In this document: piece by piece, positions 1-6,863 of the stretch
Layout of the letters: every line of letters starts with the position of its first letter
How positions within the stretch are numbered: position 1 is the stretch's first letter
Assembly (NCBI GenBank): GCA_019247975.1
Contig: JAFBAD010000033.1
Span: 1-13,705, forward strand
DNA: 13,705 nucleotides
Source: Acidimicrobiia bacterium
Lineage (GTDB): Bacteria > Actinomycetota > Acidimicrobiia > Acidimicrobiales > Iamiaceae
Direction of reading: 5' to 3'
Translations under genes and position numbers: made by a program
The notes under the pieces: generated by a model
The model's input: the letters and a program-made list of their open reading frames with translations, nothing else
What the model was told of the DNA's origin: nothing
The model's database searches: none

Positions 1-18
1 GTCCAAGCTGCGGCTGCG

Positions 19-540
19 ATGGTCGGTCGCTCACGAGCCGGAGCGCCCACCCTCGTCGGCACGAGGGAGCCCGACGGGCGGCTGACCGTCCGGACCCACG
101 GGACATCGGGCCGGATGCAGCTCCGTGAGCTGGACCGCCTCCCCGAATCGCCGTGGCGGCTCGACCAGCACGAGGTCCGAGGCATCGTGTCGGAACCGGC
201 CGACGTCACCGCCGCGGTCCTGGCCGTCGCGCGCGGCGCGGCGATCGACGTGCAGGTGCCGCCGGAACGGCCCGACACCGCGACGGATCTCCTCGAGGCG
301 CTGGAACGGCTGGGCGGGACGATCGAGGTGGTCGAGCCGGTCGTCGAGGGCCCCACCGCCCTCGACACCGACTCCCGCCGGCTCCTCGACCTGCTGGCCG
401 ACGGAGCCACCCTCACCGAGGCCGCCACCGCCCTCGGGTACTCCCGGCGCACCGTGCAGCGTCGGCTCGAAGGGCTCCGTCGCCAGCTCGGCGTGCGCAC
501 CAACCGGGAGGCGATCGTCGCCAGCCGGTCGGTCCCCTGA
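19..540 (+). CDS. LuxR-type helix-turn-helix transcriptional regulator
   Basis: Putative DNA-binding regulator of about 173 residues. The C-terminal part (roughly residues 118-170) has a GerE/LuxR-like HTH pattern: LLADGATLTEAATALGYS followed by RRTVQRRLEGLRRQLGV and a closing NREAIV. The N-terminal ~110 residues match nothing I recognise. No receiver-type phosphoacceptor region or ATPase motif is visible, so this is not a classic two-component regulator. The frame is open to the left edge of the window (six more codons, no stop), and no SD precedes the ATG at 19, so the true start may lie upstream and the entry may be 5'-partial. It converges on the lipoprotein gene with only 3 nt between stop codons. 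The HTH call is fairly safe; the target genes are unknown. Confidence 0.72.
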   Translation: MVGRSRAGAPTLVGTREPDGRLTVRTHGTSGRMQLRELDRLPESPWRLDQHEVRGIVSEPADVTAAVLAVARGAAIDVQVPPERPDTATDLLEALERLGGTIEVVEPVVEGPTALDTDSRRLLDLLADGATLTEAATALGYSRRTVQRRLEGLRRQLGVRTNREAIVASRSVP

Positions 541-554
541 CCGCTACGGCGGTC
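539..554. terminator. Short hairpin with UACG tetraloop spanning two convergent stops
   Basis: Positions 539-544 (GACCGC) pair perfectly with 549-554 (GCGGTC) around the loop TACG, giving a C(UACG)G tetraloop, a very stable UNCG-class loop. The stem contains part of the stop codon of the HTH gene (538-540) and the loop/stem contains the stop of the lipoprotein gene (544-546). It is symmetric enough to act on both transcripts. There is no U-tract, so terminator function is inferred from position and stability only. Confidence 0.4.
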
Positions 555-3456
555 CGAGGGCCCGGATGGTCCCGTCTTCGGAGTTGGCGAAGATCCGGCC
601 GGCGGACACGATCGGCCGACCGACCTGGTAGCCGCCGGTCGACACGAGGAGGTTCAGCTTGCGGGCGCCGGTCCGGATGTCGAAGGCCCGGAGGTAACCG
701 TCCAGGGACTCGATGAACACGAGGTCGCCCGCAACGCTCGGTGAGCTCGCCGGGTTCGCGTCGGATGTGGACCAGAGGAGCGCGCCGGTGCGCAGGTCCA
801 GCGCGCTGACGTCGAGGCTCCACCCGAACTCGGTGACGTTGACGATCCGTTCGACGATGAGCGCACCGTTCGAGACCGCGGCGCCGTCCTCGATGCCTTG
901 TGCCGTCCTCCACCTGACCGCACCCGTGGTCGCGTCGAGCGCGGCGGTGGACGCGAAGCCGCCTGCGTAGACCGCGCCATCGGCGTAGGTCACGCCGGTG
1001 AGCGCCTGGTCGAACGCGCAGTAGTCGTCTGCGTGGAAGAGCAGCGTCTGGTCCCACGCCGCGCTGCCGTCACTCGCGTTGACGGCGACGACCCGGCAGT
1101 CGGCTGCGTAGAAGAGGCGGGTGCCGTCGGTGGCCATCTCCTGGCCCGTGTAGTACCAGGGCACGTACACCATCGAGCGACTGGTGCCACCCCAGGCCAG
1201 CGCGCCGGTGGACGCGCTCATCGCCCACAGCTCACCGTTCGGGTACCCGTTGACCGCCACCACGACCATCGAGCCGATGACCACCGGCGCGGGCGATGTC
1301 TGGTTGTCAGCGGTCACCCCCGTGTCGGTCACGGTGCGATGGAGCCGGACCCCGTCCGAGGTGCGGATCGAGTAGATGGCGTGGTCCGAGCCGATGACGA
1401 AGATGGTCCCGCCGGACTCGGTCGGCCCGGACACGAACTTCTCGTTCGCGTCGGCCGACGCGCTCCAGAGCGCGGCCCGGTTGGTCGTCGTGCCCGTCGC
1501 GTCGAAGGCCCGCAGCACCCCGTCGCGGCCGGTGGCGAACAGCTTGCCGCCGACGCTGATCGGCTCGGGGTACCCGACGGGGTAGACGCCCGCTCCGTAG
1601 GCCGCGGTCTTCCACCGGGCGGCGACCTGCTGCACGTTCGAGAGCCCGACCGCGGTCTCGTCTGCGTTGAACGCGTCGCGCGCGCCGTCGTGTCCCACCG
1701 TGTTCCACTGCGACGTTCCCGGTGCTCCCGAGACGGCCAGGTTGATCGCGCGCGTCGCCGTGGCGCTCTTCGCGTCGGTCACCCGGAAGGTCACCGACGG
1801 CGTCCCGGCCGCGGTGGGGGTGCCGGTGATCGCGCCGGACGTGGACAGCGACAACCCGGCGGGCAGCGTCCCCGATGCGACGGTCCACCTGTAGGGCGCA
1901 GTCCCGGTGGTGGCGGCCAGCTGCTCGCTGTACGCCGAGCCGACCCGGCCGCTCTTGAGGAGCTTCGTCGTGATCACCGGCGTGGGCGGCGCGAGGCCGA
2001 CCGACACGAGCCCGTCGATCGCGAGCAGGGCGTGCCCGTTGGCGAAGGCCACCGGCTGGTAGGCCCGCGCCGTGAAGCTGACGTTGGCCAGCAGCGATCC
2101 GTCGGCGGGTGCGTACGCCGTGAGGTTCGAGCTCCGGTCCGAGTAGATGCCGCGTGCGCTCGTTGCGACCCAGAACAGGTTGCCGACCACCGCCATGGAC
2201 TCGATCGCGTCGTTGGCGGTCTGCTCCCAGGCGAGCGAGCCGTCGCTCGACCGGAGCGCACGGATCACCCGGGTCACGTCGAACTCGCCGGTGATGTCCC
2301 ACTCGGTGTACACGGTCGTCCCGTCGACGGCGAACACGCCCACCGCCGACGAGCCGTTGGGGTCGGCCTTGGCCGTCCACCCCTGCTTCCCGGTGTCCAC
2401 CGCGAACCGAGTGGTCAGCCCGCCATCGGCGGTGTACACCCAGCCGTCGGCGACGACGGTGGGCACGCCGTACGACACCGTGTGCTCCCACTTGAAGGAG
2501 CCGTCGTTCAGCGCGTATGCGGTGATCCGGTCGCTGTAGGTCGCGACCACCGTGTTCGCCGACGCCGAGATCCCGACGACCGTGCCGTTGTCCGGCGCGA
2601 TCTGCCCCCACTGCCGCTGACCGTCGGCGAGCGAGTACGCCGTGACCGACGTGGAGTCGGACACCACGACCATCGAACCGTCGATCAGGACGTCGGTCGG
2701 GTTCACCCCGGGGTCGGTGTCCGCCGTCGACCAGAGCAGATCGTGCGGCGCGGCGAGGCGGTACGCCTCCAGCCCGGTGCCGCACGCCGAGATCACCTGC
2801 GTGGCGGTGAGCGCGACCCGCCCGGTCGTGCAGGTCTGTGCCAGCGGCACGCTCCACGCGAGGGCACCGTTCGACTGGTCGAACGCCATCAGCGCGGGGT
2901 CGGACGTCTCGGGCTTCAGCCCGTTGACGTACACGAGCCCTCCGGCGGCCACCGGCGCGCTGACGTTGATCGGCACGTCCCACTCCTGGTGGGCACCGGA
3001 CACGTTCGCGGGCGTCAACGCGAGCTCCGCTCCAGCGAACGACCGCCGTCCCGGATCGTTGCCGACCTGCGCCCAGGTGCCCGGGTTGATGACCGAGATG
3101 GACAGCGACTTCGTCGCGGTCTTGTTGTCGGACGTGGTCGCGGTGACGGTGAAGGTCGAGGTCCCGAGGGCCGTCGGCTTACCGGTGATCTTGCCGGTCG
3201 AGCCGGCGAGGGTCAGACCGGCCGGCAGGCTGCCGTTGGTCACCGACCAGGTGAAGGGCGTCTTGCCACCGGTCGCGACGAGCGTGGCGCTGTACGCGAC
3301 GTTGCGGGCCGCGTCCGGGAGCACGGTGTTCGTGACCTGGGGACCGATCGTGCAGCCGGCCAGCAGCACGGCCAGCAAGGTCGCTGACGCGACCGCGGCG
3401 ACGCCGTTGCGGAGGCGTGTGCGCACGTGCCGATGTGCCAAGTCCGCAGTACCCAC
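544..3456 (-). CDS. Lipoprotein with two Ig-like + PQQ beta-propeller modules
   Basis: Predicted exported lipoprotein of 970 residues. The start is placed at the GTG at 3456 because GGGGAGG (3462-3468) lies 5 nt upstream; an ATG at 3498 adds 14 residues but has no good SD. The N-terminus has an Arg-rich segment, a hydrophobic stretch and the lipobox LLAGC, with Cys35 as the lipidation site. The order is Ig-like domain (about 41-122, LPAGLTLAGSTGKITGKPTA type, He_PIG-like), propeller (about 125-490), second Ig-like domain (about 494-575, LPAGLSLSTSGAITGTPTA), second propeller (about 585-970). The propeller repeats carry PQQ/quinoprotein-style blades such as AFDQSNGALAWSV and YAPADGSLLANV. No catalytic site is evident. 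It is probably a surface binding or scaffolding protein, or a non-enzymatic PQQ-like propeller. It lies 98 nt after the toroid gene on the same strand and may be co-transcribed. Confidence 0.85.
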   Translation of the reverse strand: MGTADLAHRHVRTRLRNGVAAVASATLLAVLLAGCTIGPQVTNTVLPDAARNVAYSATLVATGGKTPFTWSVTNGSLPAGLTLAGSTGKITGKPTALGTSTFTVTATTSDNKTATKSLSISVINPGTWAQVGNDPGRRSFAGAELALTPANVSGAHQEWDVPINVSAPVAAGGLVYVNGLKPETSDPALMAFDQSNGALAWSVPLAQTCTTGRVALTATQVISACGTGLEAYRLAAPHDLLWSTADTDPGVNPTDVLIDGSMVVVSDSTSVTAYSLADGQRQWGQIAPDNGTVVGISASANTVVATYSDRITAYALNDGSFKWEHTVSYGVPTVVADGWVYTADGGLTTRFAVDTGKQGWTAKADPNGSSAVGVFAVDGTTVYTEWDITGEFDVTRVIRALRSSDGSLAWEQTANDAIESMAVVGNLFWVATSARGIYSDRSSNLTAYAPADGSLLANVSFTARAYQPVAFANGHALLAIDGLVSVGLAPPTPVITTKLLKSGRVGSAYSEQLAATTGTAPYRWTVASGTLPAGLSLSTSGAITGTPTAAGTPSVTFRVTDAKSATATRAINLAVSGAPGTSQWNTVGHDGARDAFNADETAVGLSNVQQVAARWKTAAYGAGVYPVGYPEPISVGGKLFATGRDGVLRAFDATGTTTNRAALWSASADANEKFVSGPTESGGTIFVIGSDHAIYSIRTSDGVRLHRTVTDTGVTADNQTSPAPVVIGSMVVVAVNGYPNGELWAMSASTGALAWGGTSRSMVYVPWYYTGQEMATDGTRLFYAADCRVVAVNASDGSAAWDQTLLFHADDYCAFDQALTGVTYADGAVYAGGFASTAALDATTGAVRWRTAQGIEDGAAVSNGALIVERIVNVTEFGWSLDVSALDLRTGALLWSTSDANPASSPSVAGDLVFIESLDGYLRAFDIRTGARKLNLLVSTGGYQVGRPIVSAGRIFANSEDGTIRALGPP

Positions 3457-3554
3457 TTCGGCCTCCCCGAGCCCGCCGTCGCCGTGCGGAACGACCATGC
3501 CACCGCCGACCCGGCCCCGGGATCGTCAGTTCGCGCCAACTTCTCGCCGGTGAC

Positions 3555-4490
3555 TTACCGGGCGTCCCACCAATCGAGGACCCGCAGCGCACGGAGGGTG
3601 TTCCAGCGACTCGGAGCGCCGACCTCGCCCTCGATGTCGAAGTGGACGCGACCGGGGTGGATCCGGTCGAGCAGCCACCGGCCGTCCGGCTGGCGCTTCG
3701 ACCGGACGAGCTCGATGCCCTCGGCCATGCGCGGGTCGGGCGCGGTTCCGGCGTTGCGGAAGTGATCGAGCGCCCGCAGCACGTCGTAGTGCCAGTAGTA
3801 GGGGAAGGCGAAGTCGAGGTACTCGGGCTTCACGACCTCGCCCGTGCTCTTGCGCCGGAACAGGTCGCGCTCAAGCAGGTACTCCTCGCCGCTGCGGCGC
3901 GCCGCGCTGATCGCAGGGGACCCGCCGGTCACACGTTCGAACTCGACCAGGCCGTCGAGCACGTTGATCGTCGTGTCGAACGACGTCCGCACCGACCCGT
4001 TCTCCGCTTCGCAGTTCCAGCCGCCGTCGCCGAGCCGCTCGGCGAGGACGCGCTCGACGACCGGTGCGACGTCCTGGCCGAGGTACGCGCCGGTCTCGAT
4101 CGTCCGGCCGTTGATGCACGGTTCGACCTCACCCTCGAAGTAGGGCTGGCCGTCGTGCTCCCAGCGCGCGTGCTCGGCGACGAGCGCGGCCGCTCGGCTG
4201 GCCGAAGCCGAGGACGGATCGAGGCCGAGGATCTGGAGCGTCTGGAGGACGTGCATCGTCGACGTCCACGGCTGGCCGGGCTCGTCTCCCCGGTAGCCGG
4301 CCGGGAAGCACGCGCCGCCGGCCCACAGCCCGTCGTCGTCCTCGACCGCGAGGAGCTGCGCGCCCCACCCTTCGTGCTCCACCCGAGCCCGCTCCGCGGC
4401 GACCGCCTCGGCCGGCGCATGGGTGAGGTCGCGCAGCACCTGCCACCGGATGGCCGGATCGCCCGCCAACAGCCATTCGATCACGTCCAC
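3555..4490 (-). CDS. Squalene-cyclase/prenyltransferase-like alpha-alpha toroid protein
   Basis: Cytoplasmic-looking protein of 311 residues with no signal peptide or TM segment. It resembles the terpenoid-cyclase/prenyltransferase alpha-alpha toroid family that is often labelled squalene cyclase. Repeat-like motifs are DDDGLWAGGACFPAGY (about 52-66), GDGGWNCE (154-161) and QPDGRW (267-272), the last followed by a helix ending VLDWW. No DxDD acid motif of squalene-hopene cyclases is present and the protein is about half their length, so terpene cyclisation is unlikely. The function is unknown. The GTG at 4490 is taken as the start because a promoter-like TTGGCA-16-TAACCT ends 6 nt upstream, which suggests a leaderless mRNA; GTG at 4484 is an alternative. 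It heads the minus-strand pair with the propeller lipoprotein. Confidence 0.75.
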   Translation of the reverse strand: MDVIEWLLAGDPAIRWQVLRDLTHAPAEAVAAERARVEHEGWGAQLLAVEDDDGLWAGGACFPAGYRGDEPGQPWTSTMHVLQTLQILGLDPSSASASRAAALVAEHARWEHDGQPYFEGEVEPCINGRTIETGAYLGQDVAPVVERVLAERLGDGGWNCEAENGSVRTSFDTTINVLDGLVEFERVTGGSPAISAARRSGEEYLLERDLFRRKSTGEVVKPEYLDFAFPYYWHYDVLRALDHFRNAGTAPDPRMAEGIELVRSKRQPDGRWLLDRIHPGRVHFDIEGEVGAPSRWNTLRALRVLDWWDAR

Positions 4491-4496
4491 CGGCGC

Positions 4497-4524
4497 AGGT
4501 TACGGCCCGCCCATCGGCTGCCAA
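4497..4524 (-). promoter_or_regulatory. Candidate promoter for leaderless toroid gene
   Basis: On the minus strand TTGGCA (4519-4524, one mismatch to TTGACA) is followed after 16 nt by TAACCT (4497-4502, TANNNT). Six nt later comes the GTG at 4490, so transcription would begin at or next to the start codon. There is no SD for this gene, which fits. This is the best -35/-10 pair I found in the window. Confidence 0.5.
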
Positions 4525-4533
4525 TCTGGACCG

Positions 4534-5316
4534 GTGGCGACGAGGTCGTTCGACGCGGTGGCTGACGAGTACGACGCCGGTCGTCCCTCGTACCCAGACG
4601 GGCTGTGCGACGCGCTCGGCGACCTCGTCGGGCGGCGGGTGCTCGACGTCGGCGCAGGGACGGGCATCGCCACGCGGCAGCTCCTCGCCCGCGGCGCGAT
4701 GGTCACCGCGGTCGATGTCGGGCCGGAGGTCCTCGCACGGGCTGCGTCGCGGACGGCCGGCCTCCGCGCGCTCGTCGCCGACGGCACGGTCCTGCCCGTG
4801 CGCGACGCGACCGTGGACCTGGTCACGTTCGCCCAGTCCTGGCACTGGCTCGACCCGATGACCGGGTTGCCGGAGGCCCACCGCGTGCTCGTGCCCGGCG
4901 GGCGGCTCGCCGCCTGGTGGTCACAGGCGCGGGCCGACGACGAGGACTGGTTCGGCGACTACTGGGCGATCCTCGAGGCCAACTGCCCCGGCGTACGGCT
5001 GCTCCAACGGGACGTCGACTGGGGCGCGTCCCTGGCGCAGGGTCCGTGGTTCGACGTGCACGATCCCGTCTCGGTCCCGTGGATCCGCGAGGTGTCCGTG
5101 GACGCCTGGATGGTCGATCAGGCGAGCCACAGCTACATCGCCGATCTGCCCGCGCCGGAGCGTGCGGCCGTCCTGGACGAGCTCCGGTGCGTCCTCGCCA
5201 CCCGCTTCCCGGGCGACGGCACGCTCTCGGTCCGCTACGAGACCGAGCTCTGGCTGGCCGACCGCGTCGACGGTTCGCTGGGGAGCGCGGCGATGCCGTC
5301 GATCTCGACCAGCTGA
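4534..5316 (+). CDS. Class I SAM-dependent methyltransferase (type 11)
   Basis: Protein of 260 residues from the GTG at 4534; longer in-frame starts run back into the divergent gene. Motif I is VLDVGAGTG (36-44), the acidic ribose-binding residue follows in VTAVDVG (Asp61), and ADGTVLPVRD plus FAQSWHWLD match the motif II/III regions of Methyltransf_11 enzymes. The substrate cannot be told. There is no SD; a weak hexamer CAATCT (4522-4527) lies 6 nt before the GTG. It is divergent from the toroid gene (43 nt apart). Its 3' end overlaps the Rid gene on the other strand by 82 nt, so the last ~26 residues lie in shared DNA and may be a non-conserved tail. Confidence 0.88.
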   Translation: MATRSFDAVADEYDAGRPSYPDGLCDALGDLVGRRVLDVGAGTGIATRQLLARGAMVTAVDVGPEVLARAASRTAGLRALVADGTVLPVRDATVDLVTFAQSWHWLDPMTGLPEAHRVLVPGGRLAAWWSQARADDEDWFGDYWAILEANCPGVRLLQRDVDWGASLAQGPWFDVHDPVSVPWIREVSVDAWMVDQASHSYIADLPAPERAAVLDELRCVLATRFPGDGTLSVRYETELWLADRVDGSLGSAAMPSISTS

Positions 5317-5648
5317 TCCGGGTAGCCGAGGACGCTGACCCCGAGCAGCGTGCTCGGCGGCCGGTGCGGCGCGAGACGAGCACGGACGACCTCCCACACC
5401 GCGACCAGGTCCTCCCGGTCGCCGACGACGTACACGGTCGTGCGCACGAGGTGCTCCGGGTCGGCACCGTAGCGGGCCAGCGCGGCGACCAGGTTGTCGA
5501 GGGCGCGCTCGGCCTGCGCAACGTGGTCGCCCGGCGCGACGACCACCCCGGCCACATCGAGCGGGCACGCGCCCGCCGTGAAGAGGAGCGAGCCCGGCGG
5601 GGCGATCGCGCCGTACTCGTACGGCACGTCCGGGCTCAGCTCGGTCAC
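5235..5648 (-). CDS. Rid-family (YjgF/YER057c/UK114) protein lacking the catalytic Arg
   Basis: Protein of 137 residues; the family is usually about 125-135. Recognisable segments are LLFTAGACPLD (21-31), QAERALDNLVAALARYGA (45-62), VVRTTVYV-type strand (68-74) and the closing VEIDGIAAL (114-122). RidA imine deaminases carry an invariant Arg in PAR[ST]; here the equivalent is PPST, with Ser99 in that place. It is therefore more likely a member of the Rid4-Rid7 groups, which lack this Arg, than an enamine/imine deaminase. The start GTG (5646-5648) overlaps the stop TGA of the flavoprotein gene by 4 nt, so the two are probably translationally coupled. The C-terminal ~15 residues are encoded opposite the methyltransferase tail. 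Confidence 0.85.
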   Translation of the reverse strand: MTELSPDVPYEYGAIAPPGSLLFTAGACPLDVAGVVVAPGDHVAQAERALDNLVAALARYGADPEHLVRTTVYVVGDREDLVAVWEVVRARLAPHRPPSTLLGVSVLGYPDQLVEIDGIAALPSEPSTRSASQSSVS

Positions 5649-6778
5649 AGCAGCGCGGTGTCGGTGGGCAAGCCGAGGGCCATGCGGCCGACGGGTTCGT
5701 AGGTGCGCTCCGCCACCATCCCGTGCTGGGTGGCGACGTGGATGTCGCGGAAGACGCGCTGCAGGGCGCTCGCTTCGTGGATCGACGACCCACCACCGGC
5801 GTTGTACATCAGGTCGACCGCCTCGGCGCTGCTCCACGTGACGTTGGTGGCCGCCAGGCGGATCAACCGCTTGTGCTCGTCGCCGAGCGGCTCGCCCTCC
5901 GATGCCGCGTCCCACGCCTCGGCGACCACCTCCCCGACGAACGCCCACGCCGACCGCCAACCCGCTTCGGCCCGGGCCACCGCAGCCTGCACCGTCGGCC
6001 GCTCGGCCAGGGTCCGGGCGCTGCCGGCCGGACGCTTGCCGCCGGCCAGCTCGACGAGCTCGTGCTGCGCCCGCCGGGCCAGGCCGACGGTGACGGAGCA
6101 GACGCCCAGCGCCAGCGCGCCCATGAAGGGGAACCGGTACAGCGGTCCGTCGACCCGCGGCGGGTCACGGAGATCGGCCCACCTCCCGCTCGGCACGAAG
6201 GCCCGCTCGACCTCGTAGTCGGTGCTGCCCGACCCGCGCAGCCCGGACACGTGCCACGTGTCGAGCAGGCGGACCTGGTCGCGCTCGAAGAACACGAACG
6301 GCGCGCTGGGGCCGTCGCCGAGCAGGCACCCACCGCCGATCCAGGTGCAGTGGTACGTGCCCGAACCCCAGGGCCACCGGCCGGTGACGAGCACGCCGCC
6401 GTCGACCGCTTCCGCCGTCGTCGACGGCATGGCGAACCCGCCCGTGACCGCGGCCGGGTCGCCGTAGATGCGCTCGGCCCACTCGGCCGGGAGGCGCGCC
6501 GCGGTGAGCCCGGTGGTGGCGGCGATCATGGCGCACCACGCGGCCGAGCCGTCGTGGAAGGCGAGCGCCGCGATCGCGCCGAGGACGTCCTGCAGGCGGT
6601 GCTCGCCACCGCCGTAGCCCGCCGGCACCAGCGCGCGCGGGAGACCGGTCTCCACGACGCCCGCGGCGACGTCGTCGGGCAGCCGCCGCAGCCGTTCCGT
6701 CTCGGCGGCCCGCGCATCGGCGACCGGCCCCAGCGCGTCGACGCGCTCCAGGAGGGTCGCCGAAGCCTGCGGTCCGAT
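5645..6778 (-). CDS. Acyl-CoA-dehydrogenase-fold flavoprotein, non-canonical start
   Basis: FAD/FMN-type ACAD-fold protein. Numbered from the first canonical start (GTG at 6655, 336 residues), it shows LVPAGYGG (9-16), the flavin-site region GRWPWGSGTYHC (92-103), WHVSGLRGSGSTDYEVE (134-150) and the C-terminal GGGSSIHEASALQRVFRDIH (287-306). This C-terminus is typical of Acyl-CoA_dh_2/DszC-HsaA-like proteins, so a flavin monooxygenase or a specialised dehydrogenase are both possible; the substrate is unknown. Family-like coding (VADARAAETERLRRLPDDVA) continues upstream of 6655, but no ATG, GTG or TTG occurs before the in-frame TAG at 6788-6790. I extend to ATC at 6776-6778, giving about 377 residues, because AGGA lies 7 nt before it and a TAGGAT hexamer 6 nt before it. 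The start is uncertain; the body is not. It is first in an operon with the Rid gene. Confidence 0.8.
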   Translation of the reverse strand: MGPQASATLLERVDALGPVADARAAETERLRRLPDDVAAGVVETGLPRALVPAGYGGGEHRLQDVLGAIAALAFHDGSAAWCAMIAATTGLTAARLPAEWAERIYGDPAAVTGGFAMPSTTAEAVDGGVLVTGRWPWGSGTYHCTWIGGGCLLGDGPSAPFVFFERDQVRLLDTWHVSGLRGSGSTDYEVERAFVPSGRWADLRDPPRVDGPLYRFPFMGALALGVCSVTVGLARRAQHELVELAGGKRPAGSARTLAERPTVQAAVARAEAGWRSAWAFVGEVVAEAWDAASEGEPLGDEHKRLIRLAATNVTWSSAEAVDLMYNAGGGSSIHEASALQRVFRDIHVATQHGMVAERTYEPVGRMALGLPTDTALL

Positions 6779-6863
6779 CCGGCGATCCTACGGTTCGGCG
6801 AAGTGGACTGGGGTGTCCGAATCCCGCCAGTCCGACCGGGACGCCGGGCGCCATGCTGGGCCC

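Noticed and set aside
898..3387. Long open frame on the plus strand opposite the propeller lipoprotein gene
   Set aside because: Its product is Arg/Gly/His-rich with no domain or hydrophobic pattern, as expected of an antisense shadow in very GC-rich DNA; the minus-strand gene has an SD, signal peptide and clear domains.
3457..3498. ATG at 3498 as start of the lipoprotein
   Set aside because: There is no good SD and it adds acidic residues before the signal peptide; GTG at 3456 has GGGGAGG at 5 nt and yields a standard lipoprotein signal.
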